Part shown: positions 47,843-59,743 of the stretch, piece after piece | Position numbering within the stretch: position 1 is the stretch's first letter | How the letters are laid out: the number at the start of each line of letters is the position of its first letter | Assembly (NCBI GenBank): GCA_973895155.1 | Contig: OZ316898.1 | Span: forward strand, 4,712,001-4,776,000 | Reading direction: 5' to 3' | Length of the DNA stretch: 64,000 nucleotides | Source of the DNA: Marsupella aquatica | Lineage: Eukaryota; Marchantiophyta | Position numbers and translations under genes: made by a program | The notes under the pieces: generated by a model | The model's input: only the letters and a program-made list of their open reading frames with translations | Told to the model about the DNA's origin: nothing | The model's database searches: none

Positions 47843-50718
47843 ATGGCTGCTCTGAGTTTGCAGCCTCTGCCCCTAAGGTACGATCGAACGTCCTTTCCAC
47901 CTCTGCGAATTCCCAAATGCACCTGCATTTTGACTGCCTTGACGATCTGACTGGGGCTTCCAGAAAATTGGAAAAATGCCCATGCCCATCCGCATCACCG
48001 TTTCCCCCTCCGCCATGGCCGTGTCCCTGGCGTTGGCGTTGTGGAAAGTAAATTAGAATTTCATGAGGGGATTCGGGAAACTATTGCAGAATCTCGCCCA
48101 AAATGAATCCACTGCGCACTGGTATTGCCTTCGCTGGTTGTTCTGTTAGCACCTCGGCTCCAGCAACGTTAGCCTCCCTGTCCTCACGATAAGCCCTCAG
48201 TCCTTGTCAATTTTCCGTGGCAATTCTGTCTGTGTTCTTGTTGGATGTCTCAAAAGGTTAAGCTCTTAAGACTCCAAGAGCTGAGCTTGCTGAAGCTGCC
48301 AAAGTCTTGGACATGCCTTCGCTTTCTTAAATTCCGTTTTCGTCCCAATTCTCAGTGACTGATTCCAGTTCTTTCCTCCAGGCCAAACTGGCAGAGACAA
48401 TGGTGGAGGCCTAATGAAGACACCAACTGTGCGCTATCCAAAAGTTTGGCAAATCGTGTTACCAAGAGCTATAGAGGAGTGTGCATCAGATCGCAGATTT
48501 CGAGTGTTGAGCAACCCAAAGCTGGAGTAGACAATCGCGCAGGTCTGAAGGCTGGTGATGATGATTCAGAGCTCGGGCGAGGACGTACTCCATCGAAAGA
48601 CAGGAATGCTGATGGTTACAGCGCTGACCAGAAACAGTGGTATAAAATGATGAATGAAATTAGGTCGTCGGAGGATCCTGTGGCAATACTGGCGAAGAAG
48701 CGGAAGGCAGGCAAACTAACTAAAGAAGTAATCCTTGGTACTCTTGTGAGGTTGAAGCAGTTACGGGCGTGGAGAGTTATCACGCAGATTTGTGAATGGT
48801 TGATCGAACAAGACTGGTGGCAATTTGGGTTCGAGGATTACTGCCTGCTGATGTCTGCATATGGAAAGGAGGGTGCACCTGAGAAGGCTGAAATACTACT
48901 AAAAGCCTTTACAGCTGCTGGGTATCAGCCCAATATCGCAATGCGCACCGGTCTTATAGCAGCATACTCGAGGAAGCGGATGTTTGACAAAGTAGAATCT
49001 GAATTACGGTCACTTGTAGAATCAGGACCGGCTCCTACAGTGACAACATATCATATCGTCATGAAAGCATATACTGAGGTATGGATGCAAATTACTGGAA
49101 GCCTACTCTAAGAGAGGCCCCTTCTTTCTTTTCTTTATCTTGATCTCCAAGACCACCTTTTTTCCTTCCCAAGGATGACAATGAAAGATTTTTTACGCCA
49201 ATTCTGCCCAACAGGAAGGCAGAATTACGGATGCAGAAAGGATATTTTCAACCATGTCTGCCGGGGAAGCGAAGCCAGATGGGCGTATCTACAACCTATT
49301 GATACATGCGAATGGGAAAGCTGGCAGGTCTGACAGGGCATTCGACTTGTATCAAGAGATGAGAAGATTGAAGTTGGACATCTCAGTTATCACGTTCAAC
49401 TCCCTACTTGCTTGCCAAAAGAACATAAGAGATGCAGAGAGTATATTTCGTCAGGTAAAGGCATGGTACCTTGGTATATTCTCCCTTTTTGGTTGGAGCC
49501 CATCCGAGCTACTTCCCATTTTCTCACTCCGGTTGATGTCTGATATAGAGTGGCTGAATCTGACAGGGGATGTCTCTTCCTATGCTGCTTTTGTCAGATG
49601 AAAGCGGCCAATCTGCAAGCTGATGTCGTCAGTTACACGACGTTGATTGATCTTTATGGAAAGGCGAAAAAAACTGAGGAAGCTCAAGATTTGTTCGATA
49701 GGATGATCGCCTATGGCATACGGTGAGACCGTTTTGTCTACAATCTACTTCCAAGTTTTACTTATCAGCTTAGCTATGAATGTAATGCTCCTCATCCTAC
49801 TACTTAAAAATTTTGAGGGAATTTTTAATAGTGAGCTCTTCATCTGTCTGAGAATGGAAACGAAATTTCGCTGAATATTGCTGAAAAGTGACATAATAAT
49901 CACCTGAAAACAATTTCGAACGGGCCTCAGGAAACAGAAATACTTCTTATTCGAGAAACATACTAGCAAAACTTTCAACAGTTTGATAGTAACTACGCGT
50001 TCTCACAGCAAAATCATAACTGGGAAGTTGCCATTTTTCCTTCACAGGCCCAACCGGACAACTTATAATGTGTTACTGGATGCATATACTCGAGCAAATC
50101 AAGTGGATGAAGCAGAGATTGTGATGAAAAAAATGCGAAAGGATAAGTGAGCATATTTTCTTTGGCTTTCTATATGTTTTTGGTCCTCCAAGAGGCAAAT
50201 TCTCTCGTTCCTAAGTTTTGGCACTAGATAGCAACTGTGCTCCACATGATTGTTGTGAAAGTACCTATTAAAATATACTTACGGACGGCCATGAAATTGC
50301 CAGATGCAAGCCAACAATTCGTGCGTTCACAACATTGTTGCATGCCTATGCACTTGTTGGGAAAATGGAGAAAGCAGAGGAGATTTTGAGGAGAATGAAG
50401 AGTGAGAATGTGGCTCCCAATGTGTTTACCTTCAGTGCAATAGTGGCTGGCTATGCGGCTGCAAAAGACACGGACAAAATGATGAAAAAGTTCAATGAGA
50501 TGAAGGCTTTGGGGCTGAAGCCAAATCAGGCCGTGTACACAGTTCTGATAGGAGCGTGGGGATTTCAAGAGGATTTTGAAGCTTGCAAATTTTGGTTTAG
50601 GGAAATGATTTCATCAGGTTGTGTACCTGATGCGAGAGCTAGGACCTGTCTAATGAGCGCATCCAGAACTCCAGAGCAACTGCAAGAGGCTGTAGCATTG
50701 ATAGATAGCTGTAGATGA
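47843..50718 (+). CDS. P-class pentatricopeptide repeat protein (At3g59040-like), 6 exons
   Basis: Organelle RNA-binding protein of the PPR family. Exons 47843-47877, 48382-49078, 49215-49454, 49598-49722, 50048-50146 and 50304-50718 join in frame to 536 residues. The short first exon (MAALSLQPLPLR) plus the Arg-rich start of exon 2 looks like a plastid or mitochondrial targeting peptide. The conserved pre-repeat block LVRLKQLRAWRVITQICEWL followed by QDWWQFGFEDYCLLMSAYGK matches the At3g59040 group. Then about nine 35-residue P-type repeats follow, for example PDGRIYNLLIHANGKAGRSD, DVVSYTTLIDLYGKAKKTEE, NRTTYNVLLDAYTRANQVDE, NVFTFSAIVAGYAAAKDTD and NQAVYTVLIGAWGF. There is no E, DYW or SMR domain, so editing or cleavage is not suggested. 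Introns fall inside repeats. Confidence 0.93.
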
Positions 50719-52899
50719 CTTCCGGTGCGAGAAAGAGAGTGTTTCCTGTCATTCATCGAGTGACGACACATTGAAATTCGCAATGAAGTCTGTTACTCCG
50801 CCGGGTGTCCTACAACCGCACAATGCGTTTGTTATGCATAATCTAAGTGATCACCTACGTACCTATCTATATTGATGATGTTGTTCGGAAGTGAGCAGAC
50901 CTTGTCGGCCGCAGTCATTGGAGTACCTCATCGCCCATCTGGTTTCTGGATGCCAAGGAAGCAGTGCTGCATGACAATCTATTAAGACGTGATCAGTCTA
51001 TCTAATGGAACAGATAAAGTATTGTTCATCCCTGTCCTCTGAGAACGAACGTGGATGTCAAGTCACTGAGATTTTGGATGTTGAGGAAGGATGCATTCAA
51101 TGTAAGAGAGCTTGCGATACGGCTCTTAACTGCCTCCCAAAGTATTTTGCCCCAGTGAAAGCCTAAAAGAATAATTCGAGACTTTCTTTTTTACTATGCA
51201 GCACAGCTTAGGATGAGGTAAGGCGCTCTCAAACCCCACGACAGCTGTGGTAGAAAATCTTCGGGCCAGCTGCGTCTGCTAAAAGATGACGGGAGCATCC
51301 ATAGAGGTTTTATTTTGGAGTCCAAGCTTGTGTCTGGGTATAAGATGGCCTGCAAGAGGAATAAGTTGCCAAGCAGTTCCATGAACCGGACAAGTTTTTC
51401 ATCTTATATCGATAATTCGCTGAACATCATGACGAACATGACGTTAACGACCTCTACCCCATTATCCCTAGAATCTGGTATTTTTCAAATAGAAAAACGT
51501 ACAATGTCTACATTCACGCGCGTGCTTCGAAATGAAGAAAGAAATCAAGTACGGGATTCAATCACAATCGTTTTGTTTCCACGATTAGTTCCTTCAACGA
51601 ATTGTTTTTTCTCAACCAAATCGCGAACTGGTAACAGAACCATCGTTTCCTAGTCGGAGATTGGCACCATTCCGACTCGATACACGCTTCAGCGATGTCT
51701 CTCATATATGCGCCTAGGCAAGACACCTAAACGCAAAAGATGTGATGATCATCCGCGAATAATCCTCGAAAACGTACCATGATTGAGTATCGCCATTACG
51801 ATCAACGTGGAACTCGCTCCAAAGCTCAGAACCAAATGCCAATTGTTCCACGTCTTCAGTAGAAACACTGAATGACAGCAGCGTCTCTGAATGGACTAGT
51901 GGTACACTATACCATTAGTGTACATACAATTCTTCGGTTTCTCCATGGTTCAGAGTTCTTTCTTCTATTTACAATACAGTCTTATAATATAATCTCTTAA
52001 AAAACTTCTTACGTATAAAATACTGTATATGTGTTCGAAAGTGTCAACTGTACTCTTTGTACAGTTCCATAGCCAGGACCAAACTTCTAAGCACGTATGA
52101 TGGCTTCATGAATCTTGCCCGTTTGCATGATCGAGGATGAATCTTTTTATTCTTAATGAATGTACCACAATCTGTGCCTTTAGTAAATTGGTCCTTTTTC
52201 CTTTAGTGAGCGTGCGTGCGTGCGTTCGTGCCTGCCCGCCGGGACGAAACGACGAATGGAAAGAACAATCAAGTCTCAGGTAGTGAAATAATGATGCTGA
52301 ATGTGATGGCTGCCTACTGAGCTGAATTGGCTGCTCGTCATCAACTTCGATTGGCAGTTGCGATTTGCCTCGATTGTTGTGTCTCTCGCAGTGAAGCAAG
52401 CTATCCTCAACAAGTTGCCATCACCACCAGTACGGTCAAGTCTTTCATACCCGAAGTGCTCCGATGCATCTGCGCACCGGAGCAAACAAGAATTTGCTCA
52501 GATCGAATAATTACTCGAGTCTTACTTACCAAATCTACAATTCCACACCTAAGATCTTGAATACGGACGGCTCACGCACTGATAGATCACGGTTAGGGCG
52601 GGCTGGCGGGAATTGATCCACGACGTTGTAGCATGTACTAGGCACGCACTCCAGTGCATAGTCCCCAAAACCTTGAACTATGTGACGTCTCTACCATCAC
52701 ATTGGTGTCAAGCGTATTGCAGTGGCGCACGACACCACGGGACGACAGGACCGATCCGCGCTGCGATCGTAGCCAATCGCTGTTGGGATCCATACCGCCA
52801 GAGACGACGGGCCGGGTAGAGGTATATTGGACGAGGAGGTACTTGAGTGAACATATTACTGTAGACTGTTGAACTTCAGAGAATGATGACGACGGAACG

Positions 52900-53830
52900 A
52901 CGTTCAATCGAATATCGTTGGTAATAATAATGTGCTTTGAAGCAATATTTGTCTGCGCACAATTAGACCACTACAGTACCACCGCAGTACTGAAATTGAG
53001 CGGGTTGATGTCCATTGCTCCTCGATGGCATCCACTAGCTGTTGATCTTCAGATCTGAATGGAGACGGATCGCTCTTCAATAGTTGCTGATACAGTCATG
53101 TGGTCTGAATGTTTGAAGCCCTATTTGTCTACGCGCAAGGAGGTCACTACAGTACACCGTGGTACTGTAAATTTCGCTGTTGAGCATGTTGATGTCCACT
53201 GCTGAGCATGTTGATGTCCACTGCTTCTCGACCGCATTCGCTCGCTGTTGATATGAACCCATGTGGATAGGTGTTCAATCGCTGCCGATACAGTAATGTG
53301 GTTTGAATGTTTTAAGCCCTATTTGCCTGCGCGCAATTAGATCACCAAGTACCACTGTGGTACCGTAACATTTCGCTGTTGAGCATGTTGATGTCCACTG
53401 CTCCTCGACGCCTTCGCTCGCTGTTGATCTAGACCGAGATGGATAGGTTTTCAATCGTTGCTGATACAGTGACGTGGTTGGAATGTTTTAAGCCCTATAT
53501 GCCTGCGCGCAATCAGATCACCACAAACCACCGTGCTACTGCAAAATTTCGCTGTTGAGCATGTTAATATCCACTGCTCCTCGATCGCATTCGCTCGCTC
53601 AGAGCTCAGAGCTCAGAGCTCAGAACTGAACGGAGGCAGATCGATGTTCAAATAGTTGCTGATACAATCATGTGGTTTGAAGCACTATTTGTCTGCGCGC
53701 AATAGGTCACCACAGTACGACCGTAGTACTGCAAAAAATGCATGCACTGTTGCGCATGTTCTTTGGTATCCATTGCTCCTCGATCGCAATCTCCCGCTCG
53801 CCCGCTAGCTCGTGCCTGAATTGAAGAGAA
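52900..53830. repeat. Tandem repeat, about 188 bp x 5
   Basis: The unit order is TCAATAGTTGCTGATACAGT, ATGTGGTTTGAATG, CCCTATTTG(T/C)CTGCGCGCAAT, CACCACAGTACCACCGTGGTACTG, GTTGAGCATGTTGATGTCCA and CTGCTCCTCGA..GCATTCGCTCGCTG. Unit starts near 52905, 53079, 53267, 53452 and 53648 give periods of 174-196 bp. Several copies keep a small inverted repeat around the variable GTACCACNGTGGTAC core. Confidence 0.85.
53598..53625. repeat. (AGAGCTC)n heptamer run
   Basis: Nearly four head-to-tail copies of AGAGCTC are embedded in one unit of the 188-bp array. Confidence 0.85.
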
Positions 53831-54147
53831 TCATGTGCGCGCAGCACCCTAGTACATTACTCGTCCCGCCATCGCACTACAGTACATTCCATTTCGGCAC
53901 AGCACGAAAGTCGTCATTGCATAATTCGTGTGAGCTCGATCGGTCCACACTCCACACTCCACAGTGATGTTCTACTCTAGGAATCTCTCGCCGTAAATGA
54001 ACAAACGCGGAATAACTAGGAAGTACAAGTCTCTTGCCCAAGTGCTCAACAAATGATCTCTCGCCATGAATTTGTACAACATTCCCAATCGCTCGAACGA
54101 CAATTTATTGTCTCAGCGTACTAGAGTACTGTGCTATTGCTATTCAC

Positions 54148-54540
54148 TGAGTTTTGTGGGGGTGTTTCATTAGGGGGTCTCAAATATGAGTTTTGTGGGG
54201 GTGGTTCATTAAGGTGTCTCAAATATGAGTTTTGTGGGGGTGCCTCATTAGGGGGTCTCAAATATGAGTTTTGTGGAGGTGGTTCATTAGGGGGTTTCTA
54301 TGTATCTAGTTTTCTCTTCCAATAGGGTCAATATGAGTTTGTGGAGGTGGTTCATTAGGGGGTCTCTAAGTATCTAGTTTTCTCTTCCAATAGGGTCAAT
54401 ATGAGTTTTGTGGGGGTGGTTCATTAGGGGGTCTCAGATATGTATCCATTTTTCTCTTCCAATAGGGTCAATAAGAGTTTTGTGTGGGTGATTCATTAGG
54501 GGGTCTCAAATATGTATCCATTTTTCTCTTTCAATAGGGG
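54148..54540. repeat. 39-bp minisatellite passing into a ~67-bp variant
   Basis: The 39-bp unit GAGTTTTGTGGGGGTG + GTTCATTAGGGGGTCTCAAATAT repeats about four times (54150-54300). It then continues about four times as a longer unit that adds TATCTAGTTTTCTCTTCCAATAGGGTCAATAT. Translation gives a repeated EFCGGGSLGGLKY, but this has no start context and no family resemblance. Confidence 0.9.
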
Positions 54541-55654
54541 TGACTTCCAGTAATGTGGCCTTCGACCAGTGCCCAGACTTTCCAACTTCAATTATTTTGG
54601 TTTTTGTAAACAATCACCACTTGGTGGGAGGAAATGGCCAACAGGAAACAAAAAAATCTTGCAATAGAAGCGTGCCGGCTAGCTCTAGAAGGCACATTTT
54701 TCAGCCGCATCCATCCAAAACTCAACTTGGACTGTTGAGAGTGCCCGCAGATCTTATTTGAGACCCCCTTATTGTTAAGGCATCTCAAACCAGCTTATTT
54801 CATATGTTTCTAGTCACTAAAGTGCTGCGGGTCAGGTCATGGACCAAACATCTGCCTGACCATCAATGACTTGGGGGGTCAATGCACTGGTGTCCACACC
54901 AAAGATAACTTTGCACAATATGCATTAGCACCGTTCAAGAATAGTCAGTTATCAATTGACTCAAGGGAGCATGATGAAACTCGTCTCAATTTCCAAGTCT
55001 TGCAAAAGGGTTTCACCAGACCGGCTTATAATAAATCTAGGCATGCCCTCAAGCATTGTCCTGGATACATTGGACTGCCCCTGTGGAATGCCTTTAGGGT
55101 TTTTGGAGCCCAACGAGGGCATTGTCCTAGATGAAGCCCGAGGAGCCTGCTTGAGGTGCTGTTCTAGGGAAATTGCCAGTGTAAAAAGACTCTAGGGTGC
55201 TTGGAGCCCTACTTGGATTTTTCTTATTGTTGGAATGTTTGGTAGTTGATGACTTGTGGGCAAAACCCTAGACCCTGAACATTAAACATTGGACCAGACA
55301 ACTAAAGGACAAACATGAGCCTTTAAGTGAGGGTGTGCCACATGGGGTGGTTCACTTGATAGACACCACAAGATCAATTAAGGCCCTGTGTAGCTGAGGC
55401 AAATCTCACGTTAACGGTTTCTGATATAATGTGTTTTAAAATTCAGGAGGGCAAGCGTTTGAAGGACCCAGCCAAGTCCTAAATCAATCTTTAGTGTCCA
55501 TCAAAATTTGAAGATGCAGGAGGGGCAGGTTAAGTCCTTCTTTGGCATTTGACAAACTGAGTGTCAAAATAACTTATTATAATTTCCTTTGTAATGGTAG
55601 CCCACAAAAATTCCAGGAAAGAATTTAGAAAATATTAGCCAGATTTATTGTGAC

Positions 55655-55825
55655 TTGTGGGGGCGGCTCATTACGATGACCCCACAGGTAGTGAAACTTT
55701 TGTGGGGGTGGGTTACTAGAATGAGTCCACAGGGAATGTGGCTTTATAGGGGTGTGACTTGTGGGGGTGGTTCACTAGACTGACCCCACAGGAGGTGTGC
55801 CTTGTGAGGATGGCTTACTAGAGAG
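55655..55825. repeat. Diverged copies of the TTGTGGGGGTG repeat
   Basis: Three to four units of about 50 bp share CTTGTGGGGGTGG(T/G)T(C/T)A(C/T)TA.. and TGACCCCACAGG. They look related in sequence to the 39-bp family 1.2 kb to the left. Confidence 0.6.
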
Positions 55826-55974
55826 TTTTTTTTGGCACGAAAGAAGCTCAGAGTTTATTTGACAATCATCCAAGTACGGAATGTGGGTATGATACAAGAA
55901 GCACAGGAACCAGTGAAAATATATAATGGGATAGCCTTGCTAGACTTTTGCATGTTGCTTAGCATAAGACATAT

Positions 55975-56125
55975 TTGGTTCACACTTTATTGTGTATTGG
56001 CCTACCACAAGCTGAGACAACTCGACTCACACATTATTGCATGTTGGCCTACCACAAGCTGAGACAACTCGGTTCACACATTATTGCATGTTACCCTACC
56101 ACAAGCTCAGAGACAACTCATCTCA
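55975..56125. repeat. Tandem repeat, about 49 bp x 3
   Basis: The unit TTCACACATTATTGCATGTT + GGCCTACCACAAGCTGAGACAACTCG occurs nearly three times. Confidence 0.85.
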
Positions 56126-56544
56126 CACACTTTGTTTGCATTGCATGATTTTGAAGAATAACCAGTGCTGGCCTGTTCAGGCTAAGGCACCTGACTCCCT
56201 ACTACGGTAGTGTCATGGGCATCCAGGCTAGTTCACTAAATAAACGCTATTAAATTTTTTGGCCCTACTAACAAAACATTTTGGAATGATTTTGGTATCT
56301 CGTGAACCTAAAGAATTTTGTTATCTAAATTTTAAAAATATTCTAAGCATCCCGGTGCAAGGTACTCTTTATTATTAAAATGAAATGAAATAATTACAAT
56401 AGGATAGTAGCAAAATGAAAAAAAATTAAATAGGAGCATAATATTTTGTACCCTAGAAAAGACGAACAGGAGAGACCATGGCAAAATAGTCAGGAGCAAG
56501 TTACGGTGCAGTGCAGTATTATGGCACAAGACATCAGGTGAGCG

Positions 56545-56785
56545 GAGCAAAGCTTTGAGACTCTGTTCCCTGCCACAGAGAAATGGAATTTGTATCAAAA
56601 ATGATTAACCATTATCAGATGAGAGATGCAAAGCTTTGAGACTCTTTTCCTTGCCACAGAGAAATGGAATTTGTATCAAAAATGATCAACCATTATCAGA
56701 TGAGAGGAGCAAAGCTTTGAGACTCCTTTCCCTGCCACAGAGCGATGGAATTTGTATCAAAAATGATCAACCATTCTCACTGCCT
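56545..56785. repeat. Tandem repeat, about 80 bp x 3
   Basis: Three copies of GCAAAGCTTTGAGACTC, CCTGCCACAGAG, GATGGAATTTGTATCAAAAA and TGATCAACCATTATCAGATGAGAG begin near 56549, 56629 and 56709, with few differences, so it is recent. Confidence 0.9.
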
Positions 56786-56904
56786 GTGCGGGCTGGGCTG
56801 CCAAAGAAAGTATAGGGAAATGCCCAAGCGGGGATAACTTATCACTCGTGAGCCCCAAGTGAATTTTTGAAAAATACATCTCATTTCTACACTACAAACA
56901 ATTA

Positions 56905-57800
56905 CCCTTTTGCCGCGGTTTGCCACTTGACCTCACCTATACTCATTAAAATTGACAATCCACACGCCAGGCTGACACATAGTTCCGTGGCTTGTGGCCA
57001 GGGTTATATCTCTGCTATAAGGTGAATCCAACTTTCATATTTTGTCTTATTGAGATTTTGTGTCCAATATTTTTATTTTAATGTGCCTTAACAAGGTGAA
57101 TCATTTGTATTGATTTGATTTTGAATTAACTTTTGGACCCCTTTTTATTTTAGTGAGCTTAGAGTAATTTGAATGTATTTGGCTCCCCTCATAAATGTTT
57201 AATCATTACTTTTCAATCACTCCTCCTTAGTGAATTCTCTCCTTTTTCCTTTTTCATGGAGTGAAAGAAATGAATTTGAACAATGTGCACATTTGGTGGA
57301 CTAAGTTTACTTGTGTTTTACTTTACAAAATTTATGATTTTAATTGAATCTATTCTCACTACCTAGAAGCAATTGAAAATCTGTATCTTATGTGCACAAC
57401 TATCCAATACTTTTGTATTTGGTCATTATGTACTTTTCTTTGCATGTGTACTTATGGTTATGTGTGTTATGTCATTCACTCTTAATTAACAGATATTCAT
57501 TTATTGGCATATATTTTACATTTTTTTTCTTCTTTTATTATTATTTTATCATAAATTAAATTAAATAAATTACATATTATTACAAGACAAATAAAACAAG
57601 GCATGTTTTATAACCTTCTATAGAAATAGGAAAAAAAATGCTAACAACTACCCTTAATTTGCCCCGGTTTGCCACTTGACCTCACTTATACTCATTAAAA
57701 GTGAGAATCCCCAGGCATTGAGAATCCCCACACGAAGCTGGCACACAGTTCCCTGACTATGGCCGGCTAGGGGTGGCTCATGGCCAGGGTTATATTTCAT
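56905..57800. repeat. Direct repeats (~110-140 bp) flanking AT-rich DNA
   Basis: The sequence TTGCC(G/C)CGGTTTGCCACTTG + ACCTCAC(C/T)TATACTCATTAAAA ... GGCCAGGGTTATAT occurs at about 56911-57012 and again at 57658-57796, in direct orientation, about 750 bp apart. The interior is strongly AT-rich and has no frame. A tandem duplication, or a small non-autonomous element with terminal direct repeats, would both fit. Confidence 0.7.
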
Positions 57801-58390
57801 ACCCTTTTATTGAAAATACAAAGAAAAAAATATGCTAGGGGTGTACTGTACTGACAAATAAGCTTCCAAGGCTTTCGTCCTTCGTTCCTTCCTTCCTTCC
57901 AAGCTCAGTAGAGGGGGTGCTCCACTGTCAAGGCGATTCCAAGAGTTAGATTGGGGAGAGCAATCTTTGAAAGCGGCTTTCCAGGCCCACAGGATCTCCG
58001 CCCAACTAGCCAGGCGGTCTCCCTAATGCATGGACGATGCTTCCATCTGACTACCACGATGAGAATGGACTCCTTTAAACTCTAGAGGGAGTGAATGAAT
58101 TCCTTTCAAAACTCTAGGAGGGAGGGAATGAATGACCCTCGTTATGGTACGTGAGCTGGAATTTCCCCTTCCTGGCTGGCAGGACAGCGAGAATCGTTAC
58201 CCCTTCCCCCTTACAACATAATTATGTACCTGGCCAGCTACTGTACCCAGGTCAGTGCACTCATAGAGCTGGGCCCATGCACTTTTTTCCTAAGAGGGCG
58301 GCCTTCTCCAGGAGTGAGCTGGAACCTACACTGGACTTCGCTGCGGAGCTTCAACCTCTACTTCTAGCAGCTGAGCCTACTGCACCTGGT

Positions 58391-58426
58391 CCTGCTTTGG
58401 GTTGTTATACGACAACCCAAAGCAGG
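58391..58426. repeat. Perfect 15-bp inverted repeat (hairpin)
   Basis: CCTGCTTTGGGTTGT (58391-58405) and its exact reverse complement (58412-58426) are separated by six bases, TATACG. There is no mismatch. Confidence 0.97.
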
Positions 58427-59743
58427 AGATAGTGAGATCGACACAATCATGACTCTGACATTGTTGCCTCGGAGGTTGGCCTTTTAACTTGGAATCAACC
58501 GATGCAGAATCCTAGAATCAATGTTCTTATTGGGCCAACTTGATTCTCTAATTCGAGTGGAGTTGAGTAGTGTGGAGGACATCTGGGCCAATGATCGAGA
58601 CGGAATCTCCCGGATGAAATACTAGAGAAGTAGTTACAGCACTTGGCAGATTTTACACGGTCAGAGAGTGCTGCTCCCTCTAACAGTTATTTTAGACTCA
58701 ACTTTTCTCGAGAAGCTCGTCTTCATGAAATGCGGAAGTTCATACAGAGCAGAATCTAGATTCCCCTATCGGACCGCCTACAGCCGTAGCACAGGGGCAA
58801 GATCCCCTGATCAGTGGTGGATAGTGGTTACAGTGGATCCCACAACCCGGTGTCAGGAAATGAATGCCTCCATGATCTAGAGAAGTGCTTACTGCGAGGT
58901 CTGAGGAGCGAAGAATGATAACCTCTTGTCCCCAATGAGGGATCTTTCGTGCATAACAGGAATCGAAAGATCCACCAGAAAACAGATCGAACTCGAATCA
59001 TTCACCATACATCAATGCAACGAGGAGCAACGAGAACGATATGTGCTTGTCTTTATTATTCACAAGATGCAATAGCATCAAAGCACCCCGTCTACTTCGT
59101 AGAAGGACGCCAGTGGATATGCATTCTCCGCGATATTCCACATCTTCTTCAGCTTCGTAATTTGAAGTGAAAAGTAGCTTGCCTTTCAGCAAACACAGGT
59201 TTTCCAAAACTAATCTCAATTGATCTTTCGAGCTCTTTCCTCTCGGCTAGTAAAACATTTTATACATGACCTACAGTGAAAAAATTCCTATCTAATCAAA
59301 ATGCTGTCTGCGTCTGGCAAATTTAAAGAGCCTGGCCTGACAAGAACCTCGTCTAGACATTCTTCCATTTTAGTCGTCAGACCTAAGTGGACGCAGGCAT
59401 ATGAACTATAACAAGAAGAAACCCTGGCTCTTTGATGCCAGGCCTTCTAGCTTTAAGACAACCATGGTGTTGCAGTGGACGATCGTTGTGCAAGCGCACA
59501 TTACCCATCCCTATAATACCTTGCAAAATTGCATGCTTCTAAAAACTGCAACCCACCCGAATACATTGGTGCAGCAGAAAGGCGGTGGAGGTACACCAGT
59601 GGAAGAAACGTGATTATACCAAATACATGTTCGAGTTTGTATTCTTGACGACCAACCCCAAAAACACACTACTCCTGAAAATCATCGGAGGGAACGAGGT
59701 GACAGATCATACAGGCGTTGATTCATGGCCATAGCTCAGTAGT

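Larger units (their letters stand above)
50719..59743. other. Gene-poor minisatellite region
   Basis: No gene recognised in 9 kb. The left 500 bp is probably PPR 3' UTR; 51,000-52,900 has unassigned short frames. From 52,900 on, several unrelated tandem repeat families follow each other (separate entries). 57,050-57,620 is very AT-rich. 58,900-59,740 shows no convincing gene. Confidence 0.6.

Noticed and set aside
52900-53830. A CRISPR-like array.
   Set aside because: Whole 188-bp units are repeated without unique spacers, and the DNA is eukaryotic nuclear.
54131-54325. A repeated EFCGGGSLGGLKY frame, as in a glycine-rich repeat protein.
   Set aside because: It is simply a 39-bp (13-codon) minisatellite read in frame. 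The repeat continues in longer units that break the frame.
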